Of a DNA stretch of 64,000 nucleotides, positions 38,488 through 47,567 are shown piece after piece. Location of the stretch: assembly GCA_945907245.1 (NCBI GenBank), contig CAMDTB010000006.1:1-64000 (forward strand), in the 5' to 3' direction. Numbering within the stretch: position 1 is the first letter of the stretch; every line of letters starts with the position of its first letter. Under the pieces are notes generated by a model. That model made no database searches. It saw nothing but the letters and a program-made list of their open reading frames with translations, and was not told where the DNA came from. The position numbers and the translations under genes are program-made. The stretch comes from Rhizobium sp. Q54. GTDB taxonomy: Bacteria; Pseudomonadota; Alphaproteobacteria; SMXS01.

Positions 38488-40044
38488 ATGTTCGCCGCAG
38501 CCGGCCACTTCCTGAGACTGTTCAAGATCGCCCGCACGCTGGCGCGGCACGACGCCATGTTCCCGCTCGATCTGCTGGCCGTGCCGCCGGCGCTGGCGAC
38601 GGCCCTGAAGCTGCTCACGGTGTTCAACCGGCGGCACGTGAACGCGCCGATCCCGCCCGGCGAGCGGCTGGCGCATGCGCTGGAAGAACTCGGCCCCACC
38701 TTCATCAAGCTGGGCCAGGCGCTGGCGACCCGTCCGGACATCGCCGGCGACGACGTGGCCGAGGCGCTGACCCGCCTGCAGGACCGCTTGCCGCCATTTC
38801 CGGGCGCCGAGGCGCGGGCGATCATCGCCGCCGAGCTGGGCCAGCCGGTCGACGCGCTGTTTTCCGCATTCAACGACAACGCGGTCGCCGCCGCCAGCAT
38901 CGCCCAGGTGCACAAGGCCGTGACCACCGACGGCGTGCAGGTGGCCGTGAAGGTCCTGCGCCCCGGCATGCGCGAGGCGTTCCGCCGCGACCTGTCGACA
39001 TTCTTCTGGTTCGCCCGGCTGATGGAACGTCGCGTCCCGGACACGCGGCGCCTGCGGCCCGTGGAGGTGGCGCAGACCTTCGCCGAGACCGTGGCGCTGG
39101 AGATGGACCTGCGCTACGAGGCCGCCGCCGCGAGCGAGCTGCGCGAGAACATGGAGGGCGAGCCGGGCTTCCGCGTGCCGCGCGTGATGTGGCCGACCAC
39201 GTCCGAGCGGGTGCTGACCACCGAATGGATCGACGGCATTCCGCTGGGCGACCGCGACGCCCTGGCCGCCGCCGGCATCGACATGAACGCGCTGGCCGCC
39301 GTCCTGGTCCGCGTCTTCCTGCTGCAGGTGATGCGCGACGGGTTTTTCCATGCCGACCTGCACCAGGGCAATCTGTTCGTCGATACCGAGGGGAACCTGG
39401 TCGCCGTCGACTTCGGCATCATGGGCCGGCTGGACCGCAAGTCGCGCCGCTATCTCGCCGAGATCCTGCGCGGCTTCCACACCGGCAACTACCGCCGCAT
39501 CGCCGAAGTGCATTTCGAGGCGGGCTACGTGCCGCGCACCAAGAACATCAACAGCTTCGCCCAGGCGCTGCGCGCCATCGGCGAGCCGATCGCCGGACGG
39601 CGGGTGCGGGACATCTCGTTCGGCAGGCTGCTTGCCCAGCTGTTCCAGATTACCGCGACCTTCGAGATGCGCACCCAGCCCCAGCTGCTGCTGCTGCAAA
39701 AGACCATGGTGATGGCCGAAGGGCTGGCCATGTACATGGATCCAGAGATCAACATGTGGGAGGTCTCGCCGCCGGTGGTGCAGGGGTGGCTCGCCGACAA
39801 CATGGGGCCGGACGCCTATATCCGCGAGACCGCCGAGGCCACCCTGTCGCTGCTACGCTACGTGCCGCTGATCGCCGACGAACTGGAGAAACGGGCCGGG
39901 GTGCTGACCGCCGAGGGAATCGTGCTGCATCCGGAAACCGCCCGGCTGATCGGCGAGTCCCAGAGCCGGCACCTGCGAAGCCAGGGCGCGGCGCTGTGGG
40001 TGATTGCCGTTCTGCTGGCCGTGTTGATAATAGCTCTCAACTAA
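38488..40044 (+). CDS. ubiB: UbiB family atypical kinase of ubiquinone biosynthesis
   Basis: A 518-residue ABC1/ADCK-like protein needed for coenzyme Q synthesis. The family KxGQ motif is seen in GPTFIKLGQALATRPD near residue 72. The kinase-like core carries ASIAQVHKAVT, VAVKVLRPGM, TTEWIDGIPL, HADLHQGNLF and VAVDFGIMG. The last residues form a hydrophobic anchor (LWVIAVLLAVLIIALN). It is co-transcribed with ubiE; start ATG at 38488 gives the usual N-terminus. Confidence 0.95.
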   Translation: MFAAAGHFLRLFKIARTLARHDAMFPLDLLAVPPALATALKLLTVFNRRHVNAPIPPGERLAHALEELGPTFIKLGQALATRPDIAGDDVAEALTRLQDRLPPFPGAEARAIIAAELGQPVDALFSAFNDNAVAAASIAQVHKAVTTDGVQVAVKVLRPGMREAFRRDLSTFFWFARLMERRVPDTRRLRPVEVAQTFAETVALEMDLRYEAAAASELRENMEGEPGFRVPRVMWPTTSERVLTTEWIDGIPLGDRDALAAAGIDMNALAAVLVRVFLLQVMRDGFFHADLHQGNLFVDTEGNLVAVDFGIMGRLDRKSRRYLAEILRGFHTGNYRRIAEVHFEAGYVPRTKNINSFAQALRAIGEPIAGRRVRDISFGRLLAQLFQITATFEMRTQPQLLLLQKTMVMAEGLAMYMDPEINMWEVSPPVVQGWLADNMGPDAYIRETAEATLSLLRYVPLIADELEKRAGVLTAEGIVLHPETARLIGESQSRHLRSQGAALWVIAVLLAVLIIALN

Positions 40045-40114
40045 ACTGCTTGTTGTCACGTGGGAATGTGATACCTAGCATAACTACACTTCCGGACCGT
40101 GAATTGGCGCCAAC

Positions 40115-41338
40115 ATGCTGCAAGACAAGCGAGTCCTCCTGATCGTCGGCGGCGGCATCGCCGCCTACAAGGCGCTCGACCTGATCCGCCGCCTGCGCGA
40201 GCGGGGCGCGCGTGTCCGGGCCATCATGACCAAGGCGGGAACCGAGTTCGTCACGCCGCTGTCGGTCGCGAGCCTGACCGGCGAGAAGGCGTACACCGAC
40301 CTGTTCTCGCTGACCGACGAGGCCGAGATGGGCCATATCCGCCTGTCGCGCGAGGCCGACCTGGTACTGGTCGCGCCAGCGACCGCCGACCTGATGGCGA
40401 GCATGGCGCACGGTATCGCCCGCGACCTCGCCACCACGGCGCTGCTCGCCACCGACAAGCCGGTGATGATCGCGCCGTCCATGAACGTCCAGATGTGGCT
40501 GCACCCCGCCACCCAGCGTAATCTGCGCATCCTCGAGGGCGACGGCATCCTGAGGGTCGGCCCGGGCAGCGGCGACCTGGCCTGCGGCGAGGTCGGCGAC
40601 GGCCGCCTGGCGGAGGTGATGGACATCGTCGCCGCCGTCGAGACGTTCTTTTCGGCCCGTTCGAAGCGGAGCGACCAGCCGCTGGCCGGGCGGCGCGCGC
40701 TGGTGACCGCGGGCCCGACCCACGAGGCGATCGATCCGGTGCGCTACATCGCCAACCGCAGCTCGGGCAAGCAGGGCTACGCCATCGCGCAGGCGCTGGC
40801 GGCCCTGGGCGCCGACACCACCTTGGTGTCCGGCCCGACCGTCCTGCCCGATCCGGACCATGTGTTCACCGTGCGCGTCGAATCGGCCCGCGAGATGCTT
40901 GCCGCCTGCGAGGCCGCGCTACCCGCCGACGTGGCGGTATGCGTCGCCGCCGTCGCCGACTGGCGCATGGCCGACGACACCCGCCAGAAGATCAAGAAGA
41001 ATGGCGGCGCGCCGCCGACGCTGGCGCTGGTCGAGAACCCGGACATCCTGGCCGGTCTGTCGGCGCGCGCCAACGACCGGCCCCGCCTGGTCGTCGGGTT
41101 CGCGGCGGAGACCCAGAACGTGGTCGCCTATGCCCAGGCCAAGCGGGCGAAGAAGCATTGCGACTGGATCGTCGCCAACGACGTGTCGCCCGCCACGGGC
41201 ATCATGGGCGGCGACGACAACACAGTCCATCTGGTGACTGCCGATACGGTCGAGGATTGGCCGCCGGCCAGCAAGACCGCGGTCGCCGAGCGGCTTGCGC
41301 GCCGTATTGCCGACCATCTGGGGGAGCCGACCGTCTGA
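40115..41338 (+). CDS. coaBC: Bifunctional phosphopantothenoylcysteine decarboxylase/phosphopantothenate-cysteine ligase
   Basis: A 407-residue coenzyme A biosynthesis enzyme. The flavin-binding CoaC half shows [20 protein letters not shown], the catalytic His in [13 protein letters not shown], and the PSMNVQMW substrate motif. The CoaB half begins [25 protein letters not shown] and contains [10 protein letters not shown] and KIKKN. It overlaps dut by 1 nt (TGATG). Confidence 0.96.
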   Translation: MLQDKRVLLIVGGGIAAYKALDLIRRLRERGARVRAIMTKAGTEFVTPLSVASLTGEKAYTDLFSLTDEAEMGHIRLSREADLVLVAPATADLMASMAHGIARDLATTALLATDKPVMIAPSMNVQMWLHPATQRNLRILEGDGILRVGPGSGDLACGEVGDGRLAEVMDIVAAVETFFSARSKRSDQPLAGRRALVTAGPTHEAIDPVRYIANRSSGKQGYAIAQALAALGADTTLVSGPTVLPDPDHVFTVRVESAREMLAACEAALPADVAVCVAAVADWRMADDTRQKIKKNGGAPPTLALVENPDILAGLSARANDRPRLVVGFAAETQNVVAYAQAKRAKKHCDWIVANDVSPATGIMGGDDNTVHLVTADTVEDWPPASKTAVAERLARRIADHLGEPTV

Positions 41339-41784
41339 TGCGCGTTTCCGTTTCGATCCGCCGCCTGCCGCACGCGGAAGGCCTTCCGTTGCCGGCGTAC
41401 CAGACCAGCCAGGCCGCCGGCGCCGACCTCACCGCCGCCGTCGCCGAGGATGTCACCCTCGCGCCGGGCGAGCGCAGGCTGGTGCCCACCGGCATTGCCA
41501 TCGGCCTGCCGGATGGCTACGAGGCGCAGGTGCGTCCCCGCTCGGGGCTCGCGCTGAAGCAGGGCGTCACCGTGCTCAACACGCCCGGCACCATCGACGC
41601 CGACTACCGGGGCGAGATCGGCGTGATCCTGGTCAACCTGGGTACCGAGCCGTTCACTATCCGCCGCGGCGACCGCATCGCCCAGATGATCGTCGCGCCC
41701 GTGGCGCAGGCCGAGTTCCTCGAGGACGAGTTGACCGAGACGGCGCGCGGCGCGGGCGGCTTCGGATCGACCGGTAAGGGCTGA
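41338..41784 (+). CDS. dut: dUTP diphosphatase
   Basis: A 148-residue trimeric dUTPase that hydrolyses dUTP to dUMP, keeping uracil out of DNA. The five motifs are present: [43 protein letters not shown] and the C-terminal [10 protein letters not shown]. The ATG overlaps the coaBC stop. Confidence 0.97.
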   Translation: MRVSVSIRRLPHAEGLPLPAYQTSQAAGADLTAAVAEDVTLAPGERRLVPTGIAIGLPDGYEAQVRPRSGLALKQGVTVLNTPGTIDADYRGEIGVILVNLGTEPFTIRRGDRIAQMIVAPVAQAEFLEDELTETARGAGGFGSTGKG

Positions 41785-41787
41785 TCC

Positions 41788-42240
41788 GTGCTGAAGCTCT
41801 CGCGAAAAACCCTCTATGCGCTGGAGGCGGTGGTCGACATCGCCTACAACGCCCGCGCCGAGCCGGTGCAGTCCAAGGAGATAACGGCCCGCCAGGGCAT
41901 CCCGCAGCGCTACCTGGAGCAGGTCATGCAGCAGCTGGTGCGCGCGGGCATCCTGAAGGGCGTGCGCGGTCCGCGCGGCGGCTACCTGCTCGCGCGAGAG
42001 CGCCGGCGCGTGTCGGTAGGCGAGATCGTCCGGGTCATCGCCGCCCTGGAGGACGAGGGCGGCACCGGCTACGAATCCGAGTCCGCCATGGGCAAGCGGA
42101 TCATCGCCCCGTTGCTCGACTCCATCCAGCAGGACATGATGGAGCGGCTCGATTCGGTGACTGTCGAGGATCTGTGCAGCGAAGCCGCGGGAACCGGCGT
42201 GCCGCGCGAATCCAAGGATCGTCTCGATTTCACCATCTAG
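41788..42240 (+). CDS. Rrf2 family transcriptional regulator preceding cysK
   Basis: A 150-residue winged-helix regulator. The N-terminal [19 protein letters not shown] and the recognition region [21 protein letters not shown] with [10 protein letters not shown] are typical of Rrf2. The three clustered cysteines that bind Fe-S in IscR are absent; only one cysteine (LCSEA) is seen. Start is GTG 3 nt after dut. Position before cysK resembles B. subtilis CymR, which senses cysteine through CysK; control of the sulfur genes by this protein is inferred. Confidence 0.9.
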   Translation: MLKLSRKTLYALEAVVDIAYNARAEPVQSKEITARQGIPQRYLEQVMQQLVRAGILKGVRGPRGGYLLARERRRVSVGEIVRVIAALEDEGGTGYESESAMGKRIIAPLLDSIQQDMMERLDSVTVEDLCSEAAGTGVPRESKDRLDFTI

Positions 42241-42299
42241 AGCGCTTTCACCGCCCGGAAGCCGAACCGAGCCTATCCGGAACTTACAAGGAGCGCGAC

Positions 42300-43265
42300 A
42301 TGCCGATCAGCAAGACGGGGACCAAGGGCCGCGGCAAGGTCTACAACTCGATCATCGACACCATCGGCGATACGCCGCTGGTGCGCATCGACCGGCTGGC
42401 CAAGGCCCACGGCGTCAATGCCAACCTGCTGTGCAAGCTGGAGTTCTTCAACCCGATCTCGTCGGTCAAGGACCGCATCGGCGTCGCCATGATCGAGGCC
42501 ATGGAAGAAGCGGGCGTGCTCAAGCAGGGCACCGTCATCGTAGAGCCTACCTCCGGCAACACCGGGATCGCGCTCGCCTTCGTCTGTGCCTCCAAGGGCT
42601 ACCGTCTGATCCTGGTGATGCCCGAGAGCATGTCGATCGAGCGCCGCAAGATGCTACTGCTGCTGGGCGCCGAGTTGGAGCTGACGCCCGCCGCCAAGGG
42701 CATGCGCGGCGCCATCCAGCGGGCCGAGGAGTTGAAGGAGACTTTCGAAAGCGCGGTGATCCCGCAGCAGTTCGACAATCCCGCCAACCCGGCGATCCAC
42801 CGCATCACCACCGCCGAGGAGATCTGGAACGACACCGACGGCGGCGTCGACGCGGTGATCTCGGGCGTCGGCACGGGCGGCACCATCACCGGCGTCGGCG
42901 AGGTGCTGAAGGCGCGCAAGCCATCCGTGCTGATGGTCGCGGTCGAACCCGAGGACAGCCCGGTGCTGTCGGGCGGCCAGCCCGGCCCGCACAAGATCCA
43001 GGGTATCGGCGCCGGCTTCATCCCGTCGATCCTCAACACCGAGGTGATCGACGAGGTGCTGACCATCGGCAACGAGACCGCCTTCGCCTATGCCCGCGAA
43101 CTGGCGGCGACCGAAGGCATCCCGGTTGGCATCTCCTCGGGCGCGGCGATCGCCGCCGCCGTGGAGATCGGCACGCGGCCCGAGATGGCCGGCAAGAACA
43201 TCGTCATCATCATCCCGTCCTTCGCCGAGCGCTACCTGTCGACCCAGCTGTTCGAAGGGCTTTGA
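42300..43265 (+). CDS. cysK: Cysteine synthase (O-acetylserine sulfhydrylase)
   Basis: A 321-residue PLP enzyme that makes cysteine from O-acetylserine and sulfide. The PLP lysine lies in [11 protein letters not shown] near residue 55, the substrate loop is [11 protein letters not shown], the phosphate loop VGTGGTITG near 190, and SSGAAI follows near 280. AAGGAG is 8 nt before the ATG. The final codon region overlaps the next gene as TGATG. It is in an operon with the Rrf2, MoeB-like and DsrE-like genes. Confidence 0.95.
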   Translation: MPISKTGTKGRGKVYNSIIDTIGDTPLVRIDRLAKAHGVNANLLCKLEFFNPISSVKDRIGVAMIEAMEEAGVLKQGTVIVEPTSGNTGIALAFVCASKGYRLILVMPESMSIERRKMLLLLGAELELTPAAKGMRGAIQRAEELKETFESAVIPQQFDNPANPAIHRITTAEEIWNDTDGGVDAVISGVGTGGTITGVGEVLKARKPSVLMVAVEPEDSPVLSGGQPGPHKIQGIGAGFIPSILNTEVIDEVLTIGNETAFAYARELAATEGIPVGISSGAAIAAAVEIGTRPEMAGKNIVIIIPSFAERYLSTQLFEGL

Positions 43266-44056
43266 TGGATTTCAGCGACGACCAGATCGAGCGCTATGCC
43301 CGCCACATCATCCTGAAGGAGATCGGCGGCGCCGGGCAGCAGAAGCTGCTGGCGGCGAAGGTTCTGGTGGTTGGCGCGGGCGGCCTGGGCTCGCCGCTGC
43401 TGATGTATCTGGCGGCGGCGGGCGTCGGCACGCTGGGGATCGTCGACGACGACACGGTCAGCCTGTCGAACCTGCAGCGGCAGATCCTGCACCACACGGC
43501 GGACATCGGCAGGCCCAAGACGGCGAGCGCGGCAGAGTCGATTGCCGCGCTCAATCCGGATGTGACGGTGGTGGCGCACGAGGAGCGGCTGACTGCCGCC
43601 AATGCCATCGCGCTGGTCTCGGCGTATGACCTCGTTGCCGACGGCAGCGACAATTTCGAGACGCGGTTCCTGGTCAACGACGCCTGCTACCTGGCCAAGG
43701 TGCCGCTGGTGTCGGCGGCCATCGGCCAGTTCGAGGGCCAGCTGTCCACCTACCGCGCGTTCGATGCCGACAATCCGTGCTACCGCTGCGTCTTTCCGGA
43801 GCGGCCGCCGCCCGGCACCGTGCCGAGCTGTGCCGAGGCGGGCGTGATCGGCGCGCTGGCCGGCGTGATGGGATCGCTGCAGGCCGTCGAGGTGATCAAG
43901 GAGATCACCGGCATCGGCCAGTCCATGGCCGGACGCCTGACCATCTACGACGCCCTCGACGCGCGCTTCCGCACCCTGAAGCTCCGCCGCGATCCCGGCT
44001 GCGCGCTGTGCGGCGAGCATGCCACGATCCACGACCTGGCGGCCCACGCGGCATGA
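43265..44056 (+). CDS. MoeB/ThiF family adenylyltransferase
   Basis: A 263-residue E1-like enzyme that adenylates the C-terminal Gly of a small sulfur-carrier protein such as MoaD or ThiS. It starts with DDQIERYARHIILKEIGG, has the ATP motif VVGAGGLGSPLLMYLA near residue 38, and DGSDNFETRFLVND near 130. Zinc cysteines are CYRC near 168 and CALC near 246. There is no rhodanese domain. Which carrier it serves is not deducible. It is translationally coupled to cysK and to the next gene. Confidence 0.92.
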   Translation: MDFSDDQIERYARHIILKEIGGAGQQKLLAAKVLVVGAGGLGSPLLMYLAAAGVGTLGIVDDDTVSLSNLQRQILHHTADIGRPKTASAAESIAALNPDVTVVAHEERLTAANAIALVSAYDLVADGSDNFETRFLVNDACYLAKVPLVSAAIGQFEGQLSTYRAFDADNPCYRCVFPERPPPGTVPSCAEAGVIGALAGVMGSLQAVEVIKEITGIGQSMAGRLTIYDALDARFRTLKLRRDPGCALCGEHATIHDLAAHAA

Positions 44057-44436
44057 GCGGTATCGACAAGCTCTCGCTCGTCATTCACTCGGGCGACTAT
44101 TCCCGCATGCATTATGCGCTGGTGATGGCGAGCGCCGCCACGGCGATCGGCAAGCCGGTCACCATCCTGTTCGCCGGCGCGTCTGTCCAGGCCTTGGCGA
44201 AGAACTGGCGGCTGCCCGACGAGGACCACCGGGTGAAAGCCCTTCGCGTCGCCGGTTTCGAGGAGCTGCTGACTACCTGCCGCGACCTGGGCGCCCGCCT
44301 GCTGGTCTGCGAGACGGCGTTGGCCTTGTGCGAACTCAAGCCCGCGCAGTTGCGGGCCGACCTGAACCTGGAAGTGGCCGGCGCGGTGAGCTTCCTCAGC
44401 GACGCATCGTCAAGCGGCGATATGGTTTTCGTGTAA
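44053..44436 (+). CDS. DsrE family protein
   Basis: A 127-residue DsrE/F-like protein. The Rossmann-like LSLVIHSGDYSRMHYALVMASAATAIGKPVTI start (broken over two strands) and the later LLVCETALALCELK with a conserved cysteine fit the family of sulfur-relay or peroxiredoxin-like small proteins. It overlaps the MoeB-like gene by 4 nt (ATGA) and ends the sulfur operon. A sulfur-transfer role is inferred from family and context. Confidence 0.85.
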   Translation: MSGIDKLSLVIHSGDYSRMHYALVMASAATAIGKPVTILFAGASVQALAKNWRLPDEDHRVKALRVAGFEELLTTCRDLGARLLVCETALALCELKPAQLRADLNLEVAGAVSFLSDASSSGDMVFV

Positions 44437-44471
44437 GGTCGCCTTACATTTCGTTATCATTGACGTCAATG
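44432..44471 (+). promoter_or_regulatory. Two palindromes in the toxin-antitoxin promoter region
   Basis: TGTAAGG-TCG-CCTTACA (44432-44448), overlapping the preceding stop codon, and the perfect 14-bp CATTGACGTCAATG (44458-44471) lie upstream of the antitoxin ATG at 44489. FitA/VapB proteins bind such palindromes to repress their own operon. The first may instead mark the end of the sulfur operon transcript. Confidence 0.55.
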
Positions 44472-44488
44472 CTAGCGGAGAATCAATC

Positions 44489-44722
44489 ATGGCCACCTTG
44501 ACCGTCCGAAATTTCGACGACGCCCTTGCCAGGCGCCTTTCCGTGCGCGCCGCAAAGAACGGCGTATCGCGGGAGGAGGAGGTACGGCGGATACTGGCGG
44601 CAGTGCTGGGACCGGAAGACGCAGAGATATGGGCCGCCCTCGATGCCGCGCGCGCGAGGACCCGTCCACAGAAGACAGACAGCACGGATCTCGTCAGGCA
44701 AGACCGGGATTCCCGCCGGTGA
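44489..44722 (+). CDS. FitA/VapB-like ribbon-helix-helix antitoxin
   Basis: A 77-residue antitoxin. The N-terminal half is a ribbon-helix-helix DNA-binding domain (ATLTVRNFDDALARRLSVRA, then NGVSREEEVRRIL), as in FitA. The C-terminal charged tail would wrap the toxin. The stop overlaps the toxin GTG. Palindromes upstream suggest autoregulation. Confidence 0.9.
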   Translation: MATLTVRNFDDALARRLSVRAAKNGVSREEEVRRILAAVLGPEDAEIWAALDAARARTRPQKTDSTDLVRQDRDSRR

Positions 44723-45141
44723 CGCAGTTCGTCGTCGATGCCAGCGTGGCCCTCAAATGGGCAATCCAGGAGAATAGGAGCGAGAACGCCAGACAATTGG
44801 CTGGCTCCACCATGTTCGCTCCCGGCCTGATGCTGGCCGAATGCGCGAATGCCCTGTGGCGGAAGTCTCGCGTTGGAGACCTGACACCCGAGGAAGCGTT
44901 GAGCAACCTGTCGCTCATTCGGGCTGTACCAGTGAACTACATATCAGACGAGGCTCTGGCCGAAGCCGCTCTCATCATCGCCCAGTCTTTCGACCATGCG
45001 ATATATGACTGCCTCTATCTGGCTCTATCCCTGCGCCAGAACGCGCCGCTGGTGACGGATGACATGCGGCTGCTCGCGAAGTGGACCGCGGCCTCCGGAA
45101 TTCCGCAACCCCTCGCGCTCGCAGATTTGGCCGACTCTTAA
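44719..45141 (+). CDS. VapC/FitB-like PIN-domain toxin (ribonuclease)
   Basis: A 140-residue PIN-domain RNase. The acidic active-site residues are D7 (FVVDASV), E41 (LAECANAL), D97 (HAIYDCLYLAL) and D114/D115 (LVTDDMRLL). VapC toxins cleave tRNA or rRNA when freed from the antitoxin. Start is GTG overlapping the antitoxin stop. The stop shares the four bases TTAA with the stop of the convergent dehydrogenase gene. Confidence 0.92.
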   Translation: MTQFVVDASVALKWAIQENRSENARQLAGSTMFAPGLMLAECANALWRKSRVGDLTPEEALSNLSLIRAVPVNYISDEALAEAALIIAQSFDHAIYDCLYLALSLRQNAPLVTDDMRLLAKWTAASGIPQPLALADLADS

Positions 45142-46124
45142 AGCAGCCCTTCGAGCACGCGGTCAGGCGGCGCGTGGCCGTCGACGAAGGTCTTGATGTT
45201 GATGATGACCTTCTCGCCCATGTCGATGCGGCCCTCGATGGTGGCCGAGCCCATGTGCGGCAGCAGCACCACATTGTCCATGGCGAGCAGCTTGGGATTC
45301 ACCGCCGGCTCGTGCTCGAACACGTCGAGGCCGGCGCCGGCCAGCTCCTTGTTGCGCAGCATGCGGATCAGGGCGTTCTCGTCGATCACCTCGCCGCGCG
45401 CGGTGTTGACGATATAGGCGTGCGCCCGCAGCAGCGCGAGGCGCCGTGCCGACAGCAGGTGAAAGGTGGCCGGCGTGTGCGGGCAGTTCACCGAGACGAT
45501 GTCCATGCGCGCCAGCATCTGGTCGAGGCTTTCCCAGTAGGTCGCCTCCAGCTCGCGCTCGGTCTCCTCGTGCACCCGGTTGCGATTGTGGTAGTGGATC
45601 TGCATGCCGAACGCCTTGGCGCGGCGGGCGACGGCCGAGCCGATCCGCCCCATGCCGATGATGCCGAGGCGCTTGCCCCAGATGCGGTGGCCCAGCATGC
45701 CGGTCGGCGACCAGCCCTTCCAGTCGCCGTCCCGCAGATGGCGCTCGCCTTCGCACAGGCGGCGCGGCACGGCGAGCATCAGCGCCAGGGTCATGTCGGC
45801 GGTGTCCTCGGTGAGCACACCGGGCGTGTTGGTCACCGTGATGCCCCGCTGGCGGGCGGTGGCCAGGTCGATGTGGTCGACGCCGGTGCCGAAATTGGCA
45901 ATCAGCCGAAGGTCCGGATTGGCCTGCACCAGCACGCCCGCGTCGATCCGGTCGGTGACGGTCGGGACCAGCACGCCTGCCTCCTTGGCGGCGGCGATCA
46001 GGTCGGCCTGGCTGAACGGCTTGTCGTCCAGGTTGAGGCGGACGTCGAACAACTCCATCAGCCGGGTCTCGATCGGATCGGGCAGCTTGCGGGTGACGAT
46101 GACCTTGGTCTTCCTGTACGGCAT
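45138..46124 (-). CDS. D-isomer-specific 2-hydroxyacid dehydrogenase (glyoxylate/hydroxypyruvate reductase-like)
   Basis: A 328-residue NAD(P)-dependent dehydrogenase. The nucleotide motif is GKRLGIIGMGRIGSAVARRA near residue 155. Catalytic residues are Arg in NTARGEVIDENAL, Glu in DVFEHEPAV and His in LLPHMGSAT. It most resembles glyoxylate reductases (GRHPR type). Start ATG at 46124 has GGAGG 8 nt upstream. It stands alone on this strand; substrate uncertain. Confidence 0.93.
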   Translation of the reverse strand: MPYRKTKVIVTRKLPDPIETRLMELFDVRLNLDDKPFSQADLIAAAKEAGVLVPTVTDRIDAGVLVQANPDLRLIANFGTGVDHIDLATARQRGITVTNTPGVLTEDTADMTLALMLAVPRRLCEGERHLRDGDWKGWSPTGMLGHRIWGKRLGIIGMGRIGSAVARRAKAFGMQIHYHNRNRVHEETERELEATYWESLDQMLARMDIVSVNCPHTPATFHLLSARRLALLRAHAYIVNTARGEVIDENALIRMLRNKELAGAGLDVFEHEPAVNPKLLAMDNVVLLPHMGSATIEGRIDMGEKVIINIKTFVDGHAPPDRVLEGLL

Positions 46125-46312
46125 CGAGGCACCCTCCACGGCATGGAAACGGTCGGAAATCGAGGGATTCAGGCCCCTTCCCTCCGGCTGTGTCTAGCAG
46201 ATGTGCCCTCCGGTTTCAAACCTGCAAGGGCGGCGTTGCCCCTGCCTGCTTGACCGAGTCGCGGGGGCGTCATAAACCTGTGGAGGTCCATAGGGATAGG
46301 CAGGCCATCCGC

Positions 46313-46837
46313 GTGAAAATCGTTGCGAGACTCCTGATCGGGCTGTACCTCGTGGCCGCGCTTCCTGCCGCGCCTGCATCGGCGCAGGCCGACGAGGAAG
46401 AAGCCGGCACGGGCGGAGTTACCGGCCTCCCCCTGCCCCGCTTCGTCACCCTGTCGTCCGGCAAGATCAACATGCGCGTCGGCCCAGGCAGCCGCTACCC
46501 CATCGACTGGGTCTATACCCGCCGCGGCATGCCGGTGGAGGTCGTCGCCGAGTACGAGTTGTGGCGGAAGGTACGCGACGTGGACGGCACCGAAGGCTGG
46601 GTGCTCAAGCACATGGTGTCGTCTAAGCGCAGCGCCATCGTCACCGTGGCCGTCGCCACCCTGCGCCGCGAGCCCGACGACACCGCCCCGCCGGTACTCT
46701 ACGCCAAGAAGGGCGTGCAGGGCGTGCTCGACGAATGCCGCAAGGAATGGTGCGAGCTGGACGTGGACGGATCCAAGGGATGGCTGCGCAAGTCGAGCCT
46801 CTGGGGCGCCTACCCCGCCGAGATCTTCAAGGAATAG
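46313..46837 (+). CDS. Secreted protein with two bacterial SH3 domains
   Basis: A 174-residue exported protein. The GTG-initiated signal peptide is KIVARLLIGLYLVAALPAAPASA. Two SH3b domains follow: KINMRVGPGSRYPIDWVY near residue 50-110 and VATLRREPDDTAPPVLYAKKG near 115-165. Such domains bind peptidoglycan or proteins in the periplasm. Only two cysteines occur (DECRKEWCEL), which may form a disulfide. It converges on the TetR gene with a 3-nt gap. Confidence 0.9.
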   Translation: MKIVARLLIGLYLVAALPAAPASAQADEEEAGTGGVTGLPLPRFVTLSSGKINMRVGPGSRYPIDWVYTRRGMPVEVVAEYELWRKVRDVDGTEGWVLKHMVSSKRSAIVTVAVATLRREPDDTAPPVLYAKKGVQGVLDECRKEWCELDVDGSKGWLRKSSLWGAYPAEIFKE

Positions 46838-46840
46838 AGC

Positions 46841-47431
46841 CTAGTCATCCGGCAATACCAGATCCGGCAGCAGCGGCCGGATCACCTCGTGCAGCGCGGC
46901 GCGCTGGACGGCCGGCGGCCAGGCTTCCCGATCGAACGCGGCCTGCACCGCGACGCCGTAGATCGCCGTCATGATCCGCCGCGAGAGGCTGTGCGCATCC
47001 GAAGGCGGGCAGCCCAGGCCGGTGAGCATCTCCCCGATCATCCGAGTCGTCTCGCCGGAATAGTGCCGTTGCACCGCCGCGAGTTCCGGGTCGAACAGCG
47101 CCTCGGCCCAGAAGCACAGCCACAGCACCCAGTCGTCCCAGCTCTCGGCGCTCAGCGGCAGGATCGGATCGATCGACGCGAGCACGGTGCGCTGGTCGGC
47201 GCCAGGGGGCGCCGTGCGTCGGCGCAGCGCCCTGTCGAGGACGAAGCGGTAGGTCTCGATCAGGATCGCCTTGCGGTTGTCGAAATAGTGGCTGATCGCC
47301 GTGGTGCTGCAGCCCATCTCGGCGGCCAGGTTTCGGAAGGTGATGGCCGAGATGCCCCGTTCGGCGACCAGTTTCGCCGCGGCTTTCGCCACGTCCGCGC
47401 GGCGCTGGTCCTGGTCGATGTCTAGCGGCAC
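46841..47431 (-). CDS. TetR family transcriptional regulator
   Basis: A 196-residue repressor. The N-terminal helix-turn-helix is AAAKLVAERGISAITFRNLA through CSTTAISHYFDNRKAIL (residues about 15-60); the rest is the ligand-binding helical domain. The gene is divergent from the MftD-like enzyme, with a perfect 18-bp palindrome between them, so it probably represses that operon and itself. The ligand is unknown. Confidence 0.92.
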   Translation of the reverse strand: MPLDIDQDQRRADVAKAAAKLVAERGISAITFRNLAAEMGCSTTAISHYFDNRKAILIETYRFVLDRALRRRTAPPGADQRTVLASIDPILPLSAESWDDWVLWLCFWAEALFDPELAAVQRHYSGETTRMIGEMLTGLGCPPSDAHSLSRRIMTAIYGVAVQAAFDREAWPPAVQRAALHEVIRPLLPDLVLPDD

Positions 47432-47458
47432 ATTCCCATTCCTTGAACGAAATAAAAT

Positions 47459-47499
47459 GGATGTTGTACAACATCCGTCTCATGATATCGTCGATCATG
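47459..47499. promoter_or_regulatory. Probable TetR operator
   Basis: GGATGTTGTACAACATCC (47459-47476) is a perfect 18-bp palindrome between the TetR gene and its divergent oxidoreductase operon. A second symmetric site, CATGAT and ATCATG with a 7-nt centre (47481-47499), follows. Both are well placed for a dimeric repressor. Confidence 0.75.
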
Positions 47500-47567
47500 C
47501 CGTTTAGCACGTTTCCGCGCGCCGCATAAGCGCGGCGAAGGCGTATGATGGCGGGAACGGGGAAGCG

